Assembly (NCBI GenBank): GCA_017163975.1 | Contig: JAFFSR010000218.1 | Span: 10,605,501 to 10,669,500, forward strand | Length of the DNA: 64,000 bases | Direction: 5' to 3' | Source: Anastatus disparis | Lineage: Eukaryota > Arthropoda > Insecta > Hymenoptera > Eupelmidae | Part shown: positions 49,050 to 60,000 of the stretch, piece after piece | Layout of the letters: the number at the start of each line of letters is the position of its first letter | Numbering within the stretch: position 1 is the stretch's first letter | Made by a program: the position numbers and the translations under genes | The notes under the pieces: model-generated | Told to the model about the DNA's origin: nothing | The model's input: only the letters and a program-made list of their open reading frames with translations | The model's database searches: none

Positions 49050-50560
49050 CTAAGGGGAATACCCCACCTTCGGGAAACGGATTCAGCTGAAACTGCAGGA
49101 TATGATTTTTTTATGAAAAAAAGAACCCGTGTTTTTTTTTCTATGAACTGGCCCCATAGATGGAGATATAGACATTTTTATAAAAATATAATAAAAAGGA
49201 GCATCCCATATGGAAATAATTTATATGAAAAACTGTAAATAATAGTAAATAATTGTAAATAACTGTTAAAAAATGTAAGAATTAAGACATAAATAATAGT
49301 TATTTACAGTTATTTACTATTATTTATTATTAATTACTATTATTTACAGTTATTTACAGTTATTAACTGTTATTAACTGTTATTTACAGTTATTTACAAT
49401 TATTTACAATTATTTACAGTTTTTTATAATTATTTACAATTATTCATAATTATTTACAGTTATTCATAATTATTTACAGTTATTTACATTTTCAAAAATT
49501 TTTGAATTAGTGAATAATTTAATGTTATTATAATTATTTACAATTATTTATAGTTAATTTACAATTATTTACAGTTATTTACAGTTATTTATAATTATTT
49601 ACAACTATTTACAATTTTCCATAGTTTTTTACAATTATTTACAGTTATTAACATTTTTAAAAATTTTCGCCTATATATAAAATTATTGAATAAATTTGTG
49701 ATAATTTTCGAAAATGTAAATAACTGCAAATAATTATAGAAAACTATAAATAATCGTAAATAACTGTAAATAATTGTGAAAAAAGTGAATAAATGTAAAT
49801 AACTGTAAATAAATATAAATAACTGTAAATAAATATAAATAACTGCAAATAAGTGTAAATAACAATTAATAATTGTAAATAAGTGTAAATAACAGTAAAT
49901 AATTATAAACAATTGTAAATAACTGTTATTTATGTCTCAATTCCCACATTTTTTAACACTTTTCTACAGTTATTTACAGTTATTTACATTTATTTACATT
50001 TATTTACATTTATTTACAGTTATTAACAGTTATTTACAATTATATCCAAAAATTTTTTCCATATGGGATTTATAAGATCTTGTGTAACCAAACAATTAAG
50101 ACTTACGAAAAAAATGTATAAAATATAATGTACTGGTCATATGCTTTAATTTAAGCTCTGTTGCAAAAAAGTTACAGGCGATTAAAATGTGCTCATGAAA
50201 TAGAGTAAAAAATTGATCATAGGTTACAGGCTAAAAATATTAACAAATATGTAGTAATTTGGAATTAGGCACAACTTTTGAACTACAAAAGCTTTTTCAA
50301 TGCAACAAAGCTTAAATAAAAATATTTAACTTGTACTTTATTTTCTTTTTTATACATTTTTTTGTAAGAGTCTTAGTTGTTTGGTTATTCAGGATCTTAT
50401 AAATGCTCCTTTTTATTATATTTTCGAAAAAATGTCTATATGCCCGTCTAAGGGACCTATTCAGAGAAAAGAAAAAACACGAGTTCATTTTATTTAATCA
50501 AAAGATCATATTCTGCCGTTTAAACCGAATCCGTTTCCCGAAGGTGGGGTAGTCTCCTTG
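49050..50560. mobile_element. 1.5-kb TIR element filled with a 10-bp satellite
   Basis: Terminal inverted repeats of about 150 bp: the left end contains TACCCCACCTTCGGGAAACG and the right end CGTTTCCCGAAGGTGGGGTA. The arms continue (CGTGTTTTTT with AAAAAACACG; ATATAGACATTTTT with AAAAATGTCTATAT) to AATATAATAAAAAGGAGCAT and ATGCTCCTTTTTATTATATT. The interior (about 49225-50045) is a decanucleotide array, consensus TTATTTACAG/A, that switches strand several times. There is no transposase, so this looks like a non-autonomous DNA element whose interior has been taken over by satellite DNA. It separates the two Dim1 genes. Confidence 0.82.
49225..50045. repeat. 10-bp TTATTTACAG satellite with strand switches
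   Basis: The units are AGTTATTTAC, AATTATTTAC and close variants. The minus orientation (GTAAATAACT) predominates at about 49225-49290 and 49710-49925, the plus orientation at about 49300-49655 and 49925-50040. A short non-satellite segment with GACATAAATAA and its inverted copy TTATTTATGTC marks two of the switch zones. Translation of the array gives only periodic Tyr/Leu/Phe nonsense. Confidence 0.88.
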
Positions 50561-51072
50561 TGAGTGTTTGTTTTTTTTAACACAAAATATAAGAAATTAA
50601 CATTGTATATGAAGAAATCATGTTCTTCAATCAAAAAGTTTTTAAAATTCTCATTTAAATAATACTTTTATTTAATTTATTAATGACATAAGCGTTTCTA
50701 TTTACGCACCAATGCCACATCTGGGTTAAATATTGAAAATTCAAGGGTAAATAAAGCTTACAAAGATAATACAAAAATAATTAAACTTCCTCGACATGCT
50801 CTAACGATAAAAATTAATATTACGTGACTATAACAATTTTTCTATTTTAATGATAAAAATATATTTTTTAATAAAAGCTAATACAAACTTTGATGCACGT
50901 AATCTGGAAAAATTTTAATTTTCAACTTGTCAATTTTAACATTTGTGTTTGAAAATATCCCAATCACTGCATCAATAAAAGCAATAAAAAGTGAACGTAC
51001 ATACACTAATTTTGTGTTAATTTTTTTATAAAAAAATGCCAATTCTTTGATCAATCATTCCAATTTAGATTT

Positions 51073-51458
51073 TTTCAAGAAGGGTCATTTTTAGATTGGT
51101 ATTTATATAGTTTTTACCGACCGGTTAGTGTGATTAGCGCCGGAACTGTCTAGTTACGCCAGACGTCGTACGAGGCGTTGAGATCATATAAAATTTATTT
51201 TTCTTGCTTCCGCGAGTGCGAGCTACTTACAACGTATATAACCTAACATAAACTAACCTCAAATGTTAATAAAATATAAACAATAATAAACAGTGATAAA
51301 GTTTCCAATTAGTAATAAAAATCAATGTATAAGATTTCATAAAGTTACCAGAACAATATTTATCATCAGTGAAAAATCAAGAAAAAGTTTACTAACGTTT
51401 ATTCCATTCTATTAATAATTTTTTAATAAACCAAGAAGTTCAATAAAAAAGTTTAAAA
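51073..51458 (+). promoter_or_regulatory. 5' flank/5' UTR of Dim1 copy 2, with a 189-base segment absent from copy 1
   Basis: It aligns with 47911-48110 on both sides of 51152-51340. The extra segment contains a G+C-rich start (GCCAGACGTCGTACGAGGCG, with the CREB/ATF-like octamer-core GACGTC), CATATAAAAT and an A+T-rich remainder. It lacks GT...AG borders where the alignment breaks, so it is not simply an intron retained in one copy. It may carry the ancestral core promoter, lost from copy 1, or be an insertion. Confidence 0.5.
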
Positions 51459-51887
51459 ATGTCTTATATGTTATCGCATCTCCACAATGGGTGGCAAGTG
51501 GATCAAGCAATTTTATCTGAAGAAGATCGAGTTGTTGTTATAAGATTTGGTCATGATTGGGATCCAATGTGTATGAAAATGGATGAAGTACTGTATAACA
51601 TTGCAGAGAAAGTGAAAAATTTTGCTGTTATCTACCTTGTTGATATAACCGAAGTACCTGATTTCAATAAAATGTATGAATTGTATGATCCTTGTACTGT
51701 GATGTTCTTCTTCCGTAACAAACATATTATGATTGATTTGGGTACTGGTAACAATAATAAAATTAACTGGACATTAGAAGATAAGCAAGAGATGATAGAC
51801 ATTGTTGAAACAGTGTATCGAGGAGCAAGGAAAGGCAGAGGTTTAGTAGTTTCTCCAAAAGATTATTCAACAAAATATAGATATTAG
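51459..51887 (+). CDS. Dim1: Dim1/TXNL4A-type U5 snRNP thioredoxin-fold protein, copy 2 (conserved paralogue)
   Basis: This is a 142-residue intronless Dim1 protein. All family landmarks are present: GWQVDQAILSEEDRVVVIRF, GHDWDP, KNFAVIYLVDITEVPDFNKM, YDPCTVMFFFRNKH, DLGTGNNNKINW, YRGARKGRGLVVSPKDYSTK. It is the more conservative copy. Departures from the common animal sequence are few (for example Met37 where Thr is usual, shared with copy 1, and Asn47 where Ser is usual). The start matches the universal MSYML N-terminus, in context AAAAATGTC. It is expected in nuclear U5/tri-snRNP particles. AATAAA signals occur at about 52025 and 52082 downstream. It lies 2.9 kb after copy 1 in the same orientation, with the satellite-filled transposon between them. 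Confidence 0.97.
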   Translation: MSYMLSHLHNGWQVDQAILSEEDRVVVIRFGHDWDPMCMKMDEVLYNIAEKVKNFAVIYLVDITEVPDFNKMYELYDPCTVMFFFRNKHIMIDLGTGNNNKINWTLEDKQEMIDIVETVYRGARKGRGLVVSPKDYSTKYRY

Positions 51888-53328
51888 TTTATTATATTTT
51901 TATTCTTATCATATGAGATACGTTATTAAAAAATGTGTTATATTGAAACAAAGTGAGTGAAAATCATTGCTTAATGTAAGTAAAAGTACTTCTAAACAAT
52001 AGTAAAATTTTTGATTGAAAATGAAAATAAACGATTAACAATTTATATAATGAATATAACAGTATTTACCATCTGTAAAAAATAAAGATGATTTGAATTA
52101 AGAAATGTAGTGGAATATGGTAAAATTAATTTTAAATTCAATACAAAAAGTGTAATTATTAAACCTAATAAAAAAAGATAATAACAAATCATATTTGCAT
52201 ACTCTAGCAAATTATTCTAGTTTTGAATTTTGAATAATAAAATGTAAATAAAACATCAAATAAAAGAGATTTACAAAATACTCCAGGATGTGACACTTTT
52301 GTAAAAAAATCAAGTAAAAGGTAGATTTAGTTTCACGTTATTAGAAATTGAACTTTGAACAAAAGAATTGAAGATGATTAAGATTGTTAAAAAACTATTT
52401 TGAAATATATTAAAATTACAGAAGAATATTCTCATCCGATTACCAAAGTTAATAAAAAAAATATCAACTATTTTAAATGGACGATGATGAAGATGAGCCG
52501 TCAAACCAAAAAACATTGTGTAAAATAAATTATTACCAAAACAACAAATGATATAAAAATACATGATTTATCATTATTTAAAGTAATAAAACATGTAAAA
52601 TAAAATATTTTTTATGTTATATTTTTTGTTTATTTTTATCCAACCTATATTTTAAACTAAGTTCAGTAAAGTAGTAGTGCAAATAATTTTCTGTTATTAT
52701 ATGACTATTTATTGAAATTTTGAAAAAATTTCAAAAATAAATTTGCAAGATATATATCAACGATATTGTTTCTCACCATTATTAAAAAAGTTATAATTTC
52801 ATACAGTTAATATTAAATAAATGTCAATAAAGATATTAAATTTTCTACAAATCATTTTTATTTGAAAAAAGTTTAATTATGATTATTTTTAACAATAATC
52901 CTTCTAAAGCTTAAAAATTTTATTGCAAAATAATATAAAAATAGAATTTAGAATTTAATAAAAAATACTAGATATTTTAAGCTGTATTTTTTTACACTCA
53001 TTAAGAACTATTATTTTCTATAATATCATGTTGACAACTGTCTTATTTTTAATGAATTATTTATTAACATTGAAAAAATTTAGTTCTAAGAGGTTTTTTA
53101 TGCAATACTTCTGTTGCTGCTTTAAAAAACATTTTCAAGCTGTCATAAAATTAAATTTTTTAAAACTTTTGGAATTAGTTCATTAAAAAATGTTTAATAT
53201 ATAAACAAAATATAATAATAATAATTTTATAAATAAATATAAATATTTTCAAAATTGAAAATTTTGATAGTGTCCAAAAATTCTGAATTTCGGAAATTAT
53301 TCCTTTTTAATAAAACTTATGATACTCA
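51888..53328. other. 3' flank of Dim1 copy 2, A+T-rich
   Basis: It starts with the probable 3' UTR (AATAAA near 52025 and 52082). The minus-strand open frame at 52310-52564 has no recognisable signature. No other feature was seen. Confidence 0.45.
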
Positions 53329-53620
53329 CGTTATGCGAGAGCAAGAATCATATAAAGGTCGCGTAGTTGGATTATCAAAAACCGTTACGTAAGAATACTT
53401 TCTTCGCGTTCTCTTCATCTTTGCTGAAAAAATCTTTTTTTTTTCTCTTTCTTCATTCTCTTGTTCCATTACACACTGTAACAAAAGCATAGATTGTTAA
53501 GGACGAGACCGTTCGGTTATTTAATCGACGAGGTTTGTATACCCTTTTGTTTTATTATGAGAAGAAACAATCAATTTTAACGCTGTTATAATTAAAGAGA
53601 ATGTGTAACAAGAAATAAAT
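53329..53620 (+). repeat. Duplicated noncoding block, copy 2
   Basis: This is the same-orientation copy of 46046-46329. The first ~100 bases are nearly identical (GGTCGCGTAGTTGGATTATC ... CGTTACGT). The later CT-rich part and the segment around TGTTCGGTTATTT/CGTTCGGTTATTT have substitutions and a small insertion (GACGAGGTTTGTATACC). It lies 1.4 kb after the stop of Dim1 copy 2. Confidence 0.75.
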
Positions 53621-54012
53621 AGCTAAAATTAATTTTAGCGAACCGTTAGTGATGAAATTTTTCGAAACTTTAAATTTAAGTTGCCGTTAAATATGTAGGT
53701 GTCTTGAACCGGATTTTATGTCTATAAATTTTGTATAAAATATCGGTCAATATATAAATTTTCGACGACAAAAATATATTTGCATACATGGAACAGTTTA
53801 TGTTAATTTACTACTATAAAAATAAAATTTGAAGGTCAAGATCATAGTAGCTAAAATTTATGATGATTTGAAATAAAAAATTTTTTAAATAATTTATTAG
53901 TTAAAATAACATATTTTTTAAGGTTTAATAACTTTTTGTTATATATTTTTTAACATTACTTTGATTTTAAATTTTAAACATTTTTCTTATCAATAATCTA
54001 AATAGCTAACTA

Positions 54013-54180
54013 CTCGGTAAAAAATTGAACATGTTCTGAGCGAAATTTCTGGTCAATATAAGCTAAAATGACCTTTATCCGAGCCTTTATCTGAAAATTT
54101 TATTCAAAAAATTCCAAATTTTATTTTAATTTGCGCTAATGAGGAATTCTGCCCAGAATATGTTCAACTTTCTATCAGGG
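54013..54180. mobile_element. CCCTG-type MITE, diverged copy (168 bp)
   Basis: The right end, inverted, reads CCCTGATAGAAAGTTGAACA; the left end is CTCGGTAAAAAATTGAACAT. Inner arms pair (TTCTGAGC / GCCCAGAA, AATTTCTGG / GAGGAATT) and the AGCTAAAATGACCTTTATC segment recalls the TTAAAATGGCACTTATC core of 46947-47117. It is more decayed than the other copies. Confidence 0.6.
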
Positions 54181-55681
54181 TTAAGAAACTGTAAGATCAA
54201 ACTAAGAATATTAAAATAAAATTGAATAAAATTAGTTTTTATATTTATCTCAATAAAAAATGTTTTCCTTATGATAAGGTAAAAGGTTTGCGATAAATTT
54301 TTTTTCATAATTTATAAAAATTCTTTAATTCTACAATATTCTTAGAATTCTAAAATTTAATAAGATTGTTTATTCAAGCTTTTCTAAATCAATTCTTTTC
54401 CAAATCAAATACATTCTTATAAAATTCATATAAAAAAAATTTTTCAACTTTTTAACTTTTGTAATAAAATTTTAAACGATAATACGCAATAAAAAAAATA
54501 ACGAAAACAAAACATTCCATTAATTTAATACCGTTTTTATAACCTCACCAGATTAGATTTCCACGATTTACAATTTGCAATTCTTTCATTTCCTCGTATC
54601 CTTCTATATTTTTTTTATTACTTTCCCATATCACAGTTAACTATAATACGAATCAAAAGCCTCTCTTGATATATCCCTGGCGCATCAAACGTAAAACTAC
54701 AGGCTTTAAACGCCATTTCACCATATACGCGCGTTTCAAGAGATAACAGGTTATAAAATCCAATTTCAAAGATTTTTCACGTATTCATAAATATGTAATA
54801 GACCTTTATGCATAGACGTATCACGTATGTGCGAAAAAAAAATAAAGAAGAAGAGCAACAGAAAGAGAATAACAACAACAACAACAACGAAAAAAAGCCG
54901 TTGGATGTATATGAGAAGAAGAGCAGTTTCTCGATTTCAGAGTACACATAGGCGTTTATGGTTTACCGTTAAAAAATAATGTAAAAAGAAAGGAAAAATA
55001 ATAAAGAACTAAGAAATTATAGCAGACAAGAAGCTCGTGTGTCTCCTCCCACGCATTACATGCGCGTCTGCTATTAAACGATAAGAAGCGAACAGCGTCT
55101 GATTCAATGTCGTTGGTTAATGATACACCCTCAAAGGAAGAGATTGAAGTTAACGAAAATTAATATTAAATTAAATACGTTGGAGGTATGGTTAGGCCTT
55201 CAAGAGCTTTGATTTACTTTTTTTCTTTATTTTTCTTTTATATATCGCTAGATTTGATGCGTGAGAATGGAAAGATGGACAGGCGAATTACTGTGTTATT
55301 GTTTTTCTTTCTTTTTTATTTTGGATTGTATACACGTGTATTTTTACACCGTTATGATGAAAATAAAGGTTTTTAACGTTTTTCGGTGGGCAAATCTTTT
55401 CTTGTATATAGTGGACCCGGAGAAGAAAAAGTAGATACGTTCTCACGTGATGGATTTGAGAATTGATATTTAGGTCGCGAATGTGCCGTAATCTTGAAAA
55501 AAAAAAAGAATAAATGTTTGTTTCTTACATGTAACGAGTTACGTGTAATTGTTGCAAGAGGAGATTATTTTTTCATGAATTGAATTTTGATTCGATGGAT
55601 TTGTGAATTTGTAGTTTATATAGAAATGTTGTTTGGATAAGTTTTACATTAAGTGAATTTAAGTGAAACGTAACTTTAAGA

Positions 55682-55934
55682 TTAAGAGAAGGCCGTATAG
55701 CTCTGTCCTTGTCTAATCTAAAAATTCGTTATTATTAATAAATTCAACTGTTTTTCCGTTTCAGACCTCACTCAAAAACTAATGAAAATTTTATATTTTT
55801 TCATAGAATAGGATCGTTTGCCTATCTTGAAATCTATTGGACTATGCCCTTACTTTTGTATAACAATATTTAATTTATTAATAATAACAAAAATTTAGAT
55901 TAGACAAGGACAGAGCTATACCGCCGCCTCTTAA
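55682..55934. mobile_element. TTAA-type MITE (253 bp, ~57-bp TIRs)
   Basis: Inverted repeats: left TTAAGAGAAGGCCGTATAGC..., right (inverted) TTAAGAGGCGGCGGTATAGC..., both continuing TCTGTCCTTGTCTAATCTAA and GTTATTATTAAT. TTAA stands at each border. Its end sequence is shared with the element at the left edge of the window (377 end). Non-coding. Confidence 0.82.
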
Positions 55935-56009
55935 ACTGAAGATTCGTTTAATCTTAAATACTATGTTAATTAGTTATAATCTAATATAAATTTTAAATAT
56001 TTACAAGAT

Positions 56010-56589
56010 CCCTGGTAGAAATTTTCAGCATCTTTTGGCCAAGCATAGGCCATTTTTTATCAATTTGGCCAAAAAATGCTAAAAATCATGGCCAAATACC
56101 CTGCTATCTAGCGACCTTTCATGGTGAAAAGTTGACAAAATAATGGTGAATATATTTAATTTTATTATAATATTTTATTTGAAAAGTTAGAACTTATCAA
56201 TTTTAAAATAATAAATTATTTATAAATTATAAATTATTAAACAATAATATTTCAATATATTATCTATTTTAGAATAATTCTTAAAAAGTAAAATATTATT
56301 TTTTCCATCTTTTCACATTACAATTTAAATACGTTTTTGTAAACTTGGGCTCTGGTAGCTCTTTATAATTTAAAATTAATTGATAAATATATTTAACATC
56401 CTTCTTTTCTGTATATTTTCTTTTCTTATTTCAATATTTACTAAGCAAAATAGGTTATGATCAACTTTAAAATTAAATCATTCACCATTTTTTCGACAAC
56501 TTTTTACCAGTGACTGGCTAAAATTGACTAAGAAAGTTGGCCAATCGTTAATATTTTCACCATTTGAGATGGTGAATTTTCTACCAGGG
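56010..56589. mobile_element. CCCTG-type MITE, long version (580 bp)
   Basis: The left end is CCCTGGTAGAAATTTTCAGC and the right end, inverted, CCCTGGTAGAAAATTCACCA. Subterminal TTGGCCAAGCATAGGCC on the left and TTGGCCAATCG on the right add to the inverted structure. The A+T-rich centre has no coding capacity. It is longer than the ~170-bp relatives but has the same terminal sequence. Confidence 0.78.
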
Positions 56590-59500
56590 ATGTAATTATT
56601 AATTCTTATTTAAAACAGCACGAAAGTTGTAACGATAAAAATCATGTTCTAATCATTTATAAATAATTTCTTATTAATAATTTACGGTTAAAAAATTGAT
56701 ATCCAGAATTCATAGAGTTAATATTTTTAATCTTTCAGTAAATTATCATTATAATAACGGAGTAAGTTTTTAGTTCGGCTAATTTAGCGTGCAGATATTT
56801 TTTAATCAAAAATCGATAGCGATACATTTTTATTAATGATTAGCTCATAATCTTTTTTTAGCAATTACAACTTTCGCGATATAAGAGACGAACATTATTA
56901 ATTACGCAGAGTAAATATTTTGATTTTCTCACATGTTTTTCACAAATAATCTCAAAATTGAAAAATCCATTATCTATGGCCTATGATTCATAGACTCTAA
57001 CACACATTGTAAATTTTGAAACTTTGTGCTTGATTCAGCAACAGCTTTATCTCATTAAAATTATTCTTATCATCGAAACGTGTTATATTGAAATAATTTA
57101 AAATAAATATTTTCTGAAATTAACAATCTATATAACATAAAAACATTATTTCAACAAATAATCTCCAAACACAGTAGTTAAACATTATAAAAATTTTGCT
57201 CCAAAAAAAGGAGTATCATTCCTCGTGATCCATTTCTCGACCTTGCTTTGTTACTAAACATACCAAGTTATACATTGAAGAATATATATATAAATTGGAG
57301 TAGTAAGTTACGCGCGAATTCCGCAGAGTTTTTCTGGTTTTCTCGTATACAAAGATAATGACTGAAGGAACTGTTTGCTCTCCGTTTTCGCTCTCGTTTA
57401 TCTTACTCGGGCTTTGGCTTTTATTATTTAGCTGTGTGTATATAGCTTGAGAATGCAAGTCTTGAAATTTTTTCTCTGCTTTTTTTTGACTAAACGGAGT
57501 ACCAAAGATTTCCTCTTTTTTCTTATGATCTTAACTGATGTTTTTCCCTTTCGTTTGATTCTCTTCTACTTGTGTACGTATTTATAGAAACTCAGACGAA
57601 TTTCAAAAGATTACAACTGGCAGGATTGAAATTGATCATCGTAATTTTTAAGCGTTTTTTTGGTCGATGCGAATGTTTATTTGTAATATTGTATATAAAA
57701 ATAGTAAAATGTATATTTGTAATATTACATTCTAGCATATAAATTTGCAGCATATCAATTTCTTGAAAGATAAATAGGTAAATTTCATAACTGAGTTGAG
57801 ATTATATATATAATTGTTTTTACAATTCGACCATGAACACTCTCTCTGAAATTTTGTAGTAAAGGAAATAACCTTTGTTTAGTTAAAATCGTACCAAAAT
57901 AATTTTAAAAAATTTAGATAAAAAATTGATTATTTTCAGTCATGGTCTTAATTTGTCGAGCAACAAATTTTTTGTTTTCTTTAAGTTTATATTTCGTGCA
58001 TATAATATAACAGTATTAAAAAAAATCATTTATAAAATAACCCTTTCAGATTAGGAATCGGCCTTTTCATAGATCAAATTTGTATTTTTTTTTAAACGAA
58101 AAAAGTAGAATATGGGGAACCATTTGTATTCATTCTTCATTAAGATAATCATTTGAAAATTTTTTCATTGAAACTTTTTGGGTAACAAAGTAAATAAGAA
58201 ATTTTCTCACAAAAATTTGCTTTATTAATAATCTATGTAACAAAATGTGAATGTTGATGAATGGAAAACCAGTATGCCTTATCAGTTAATTTATAACATA
58301 TAATTATTTATTTGAAAAATAATTATATTTTTATCTTATTTTTCTAATAATCGTTACCAAAAACAAAATATAAAATTCTTTTGTGCTTGCCTACCCATCT
58401 TCTTCTACATATAATACAAAAACGAGTATACTTTGTATTAACATGTCATAAAACAAACTTCAACATTTTTTTTATGCTCCTTCACAATCAATGTAATAAA
58501 ATTTACATTATTTCCATAGTATGCGAAAAGATATATTAATCCATAAATCAGAGAGGCGTTATAAAGGCAAAAACGTTAAATAAAATCTTGGCTATACCAA
58601 AACAAATTAAAAAAAAAAAGAAGACTTTAACAAGAATATCAAGAGGCAAGAATATTGGTAGCTTTTGATGTTATTCTATACTTGAATATTGAAAAATTTA
58701 TTGATAAAATTATTTTAATCAGAATGGTTACAATGTATGCATTTTGATAAAGTGCAAACAATTGGGCTAAAAATATGAATTTATAGTTTAATGCAAGAAT
58801 ATTTGTTCAGCAAATTTATTGTTATATCTCAAGACTTTTCCTTACGTCTGTAAAAATGTTTTCAAAAAATTTCAAATAATTACAACTTGTACAATGGAGT
58901 TTGTGTGCATATTAATAAAATTATAAAAATTTAATAGCCTTACTAAAGTAAAAAATTGACTTGAATTAAAAAAAAAAGCACACTCTAATACCTACATAAT
59001 TAAAGGCAAATTTAAAAAGCAAAAGAAAAAAAAGTGAAAAGATTCTTGCATCTATCTGATCAAATCGCAAAATTAAGCACTCACTTTCATAAGATTTGCT
59101 TAAAAATTTTTTATCACCGCAGGGTGGACGCGCGTGTGCAGCTCGCGTGCATTATATAAAAGATGAAAAATAAAAAAAAAAGAAAACAAAAACTAAAAAA
59201 TAAAAGAAGAAGTTCAAGATAAATCTTGAGAGGAACAGAAGAGTTGGCGGCACAGCCCCGCAGGGGACTTTTACAGGTATAAGGGCCCCATTATTTATTC
59301 AACTTCTTTTTGTGATCGATCTATAAATTTTGTTTCTGACCATATGTATAGAAGTACTTGAGAATTGTGTGCCTACTCGATTTGTCTAACAATATATATA
59401 TATACATACACATATAAAGTTTGCCTGTTTTAAGTTAAAGAAAAGATCGAATCGTGTGATTGTTGAACAGAATAAGATATTTTATATATCTGTCATATTA

Positions 59501-59822
59501 CGTACTATGTAGCTAAAATTTTTTATAATTTTTTTTACAAGATTAATTAAGTTTTGATATTTTTTATATCCTCGTTAACATACACACAGAAATAAAAATA
59601 ACTAAAATAATAAGCTTTAATGCTACAGTGGCAAATACTTTTATAAAACGTAGATGAGAAACTTCATTTTTTGCAATAAAACAGTTAGTACCACTACCTT
59701 TTTTTTACAAAATTTTTATAGAATATAAATAAAATATCATTGCACATAATCAAAATTTCAATACAAATCTAATTTTTGTTACAATTGATTCATTGTTAAT
59801 AAAATAAAATAAGAACGATAGA
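56590..59822. other. A+T-rich DNA, no gene supported
   Basis: The minus-strand open frame at 57216-57458 has a somewhat charged composition but no motif. A G+C-rich patch at 59110-59290 has a TATATAAAAG box and an exon-like segment (see the entry at 59153). Confidence 0.4.
59153..59276 (+). promoter_or_regulatory. Weak candidate promoter and first exon
   Basis: TATATAAAAG (59153-59162) follows a G+C-rich patch. About 60-110 bases further on, a second G+C-rich segment (GAGTTGGCGGCACAGCCCCG) ends in TTACAG|GTATAA at 59276/59277, a usable splice donor. There is no initiator at the expected distance and no ATG in the segment, so at best it would be a non-coding first exon of a gene extending to the right. 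Confidence 0.18.
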
Positions 59823-60000
59823 AGGTCATCAGTGGTGCAGTCGGTAGAGCGATCGGTTCGTAATCTCGGGGTCCTGAGTTCGAGTCCCGCTCTCGGCTGA
59901 TTGATACAAGCACCACTGTACGTTACATGTGCTTTGTTTACAACACACACTGACTATCTCCGTCGCTAATTAGCATCGCTAAATAGAATTAAGAAAAAAA
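59823..60000 (+). mobile_element. tRNA-derived SINE, family B, full copy
   Basis: Plus-strand copy. The head has AGTGGTGCAGTCGGTAGAGC (A box) and GAGTTCGAGTCCCGC (B box), the body CACCACTGTACGTTACATGT and GCTTTGTTTAC, and the tail CTCCGTCGCTAATTAGCATC followed by an A-rich end. The tail's final AGCGACG strand is not preserved here, so the terminal hairpin is incomplete. Confidence 0.8.

Larger units (their letters stand above)
53621..56009. other. A+T-rich DNA with two MITEs
   Basis: It contains a CCCTG-type MITE (54013-54180) and a TTAA-type MITE (55682-55934). The open frames at 54126-54308 and 55188-55376 are hydrophobic low-complexity translations with no support. A G+C-richer patch at 54980-55100 has no identifiable exon. 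Confidence 0.45.

Noticed and set aside
49595..49912. 105-codon Tyr/Leu-rich open frame on the minus strand
   Set aside because: Translation of the 10-bp satellite; a periodic artefact.
51152..51340. 5' UTR intron in Dim1 copy 2
   Set aside because: The alignment breakpoints with copy 1 have neither GT at the left nor AG at the right.
59826..59898. tRNA-like sequence ending GAGTTCGAGTCCCGC
   Set aside because: The same head recurs at 9.4 and 31.3 kb joined to the same body and tail, so it is a SINE, not a tRNA gene.
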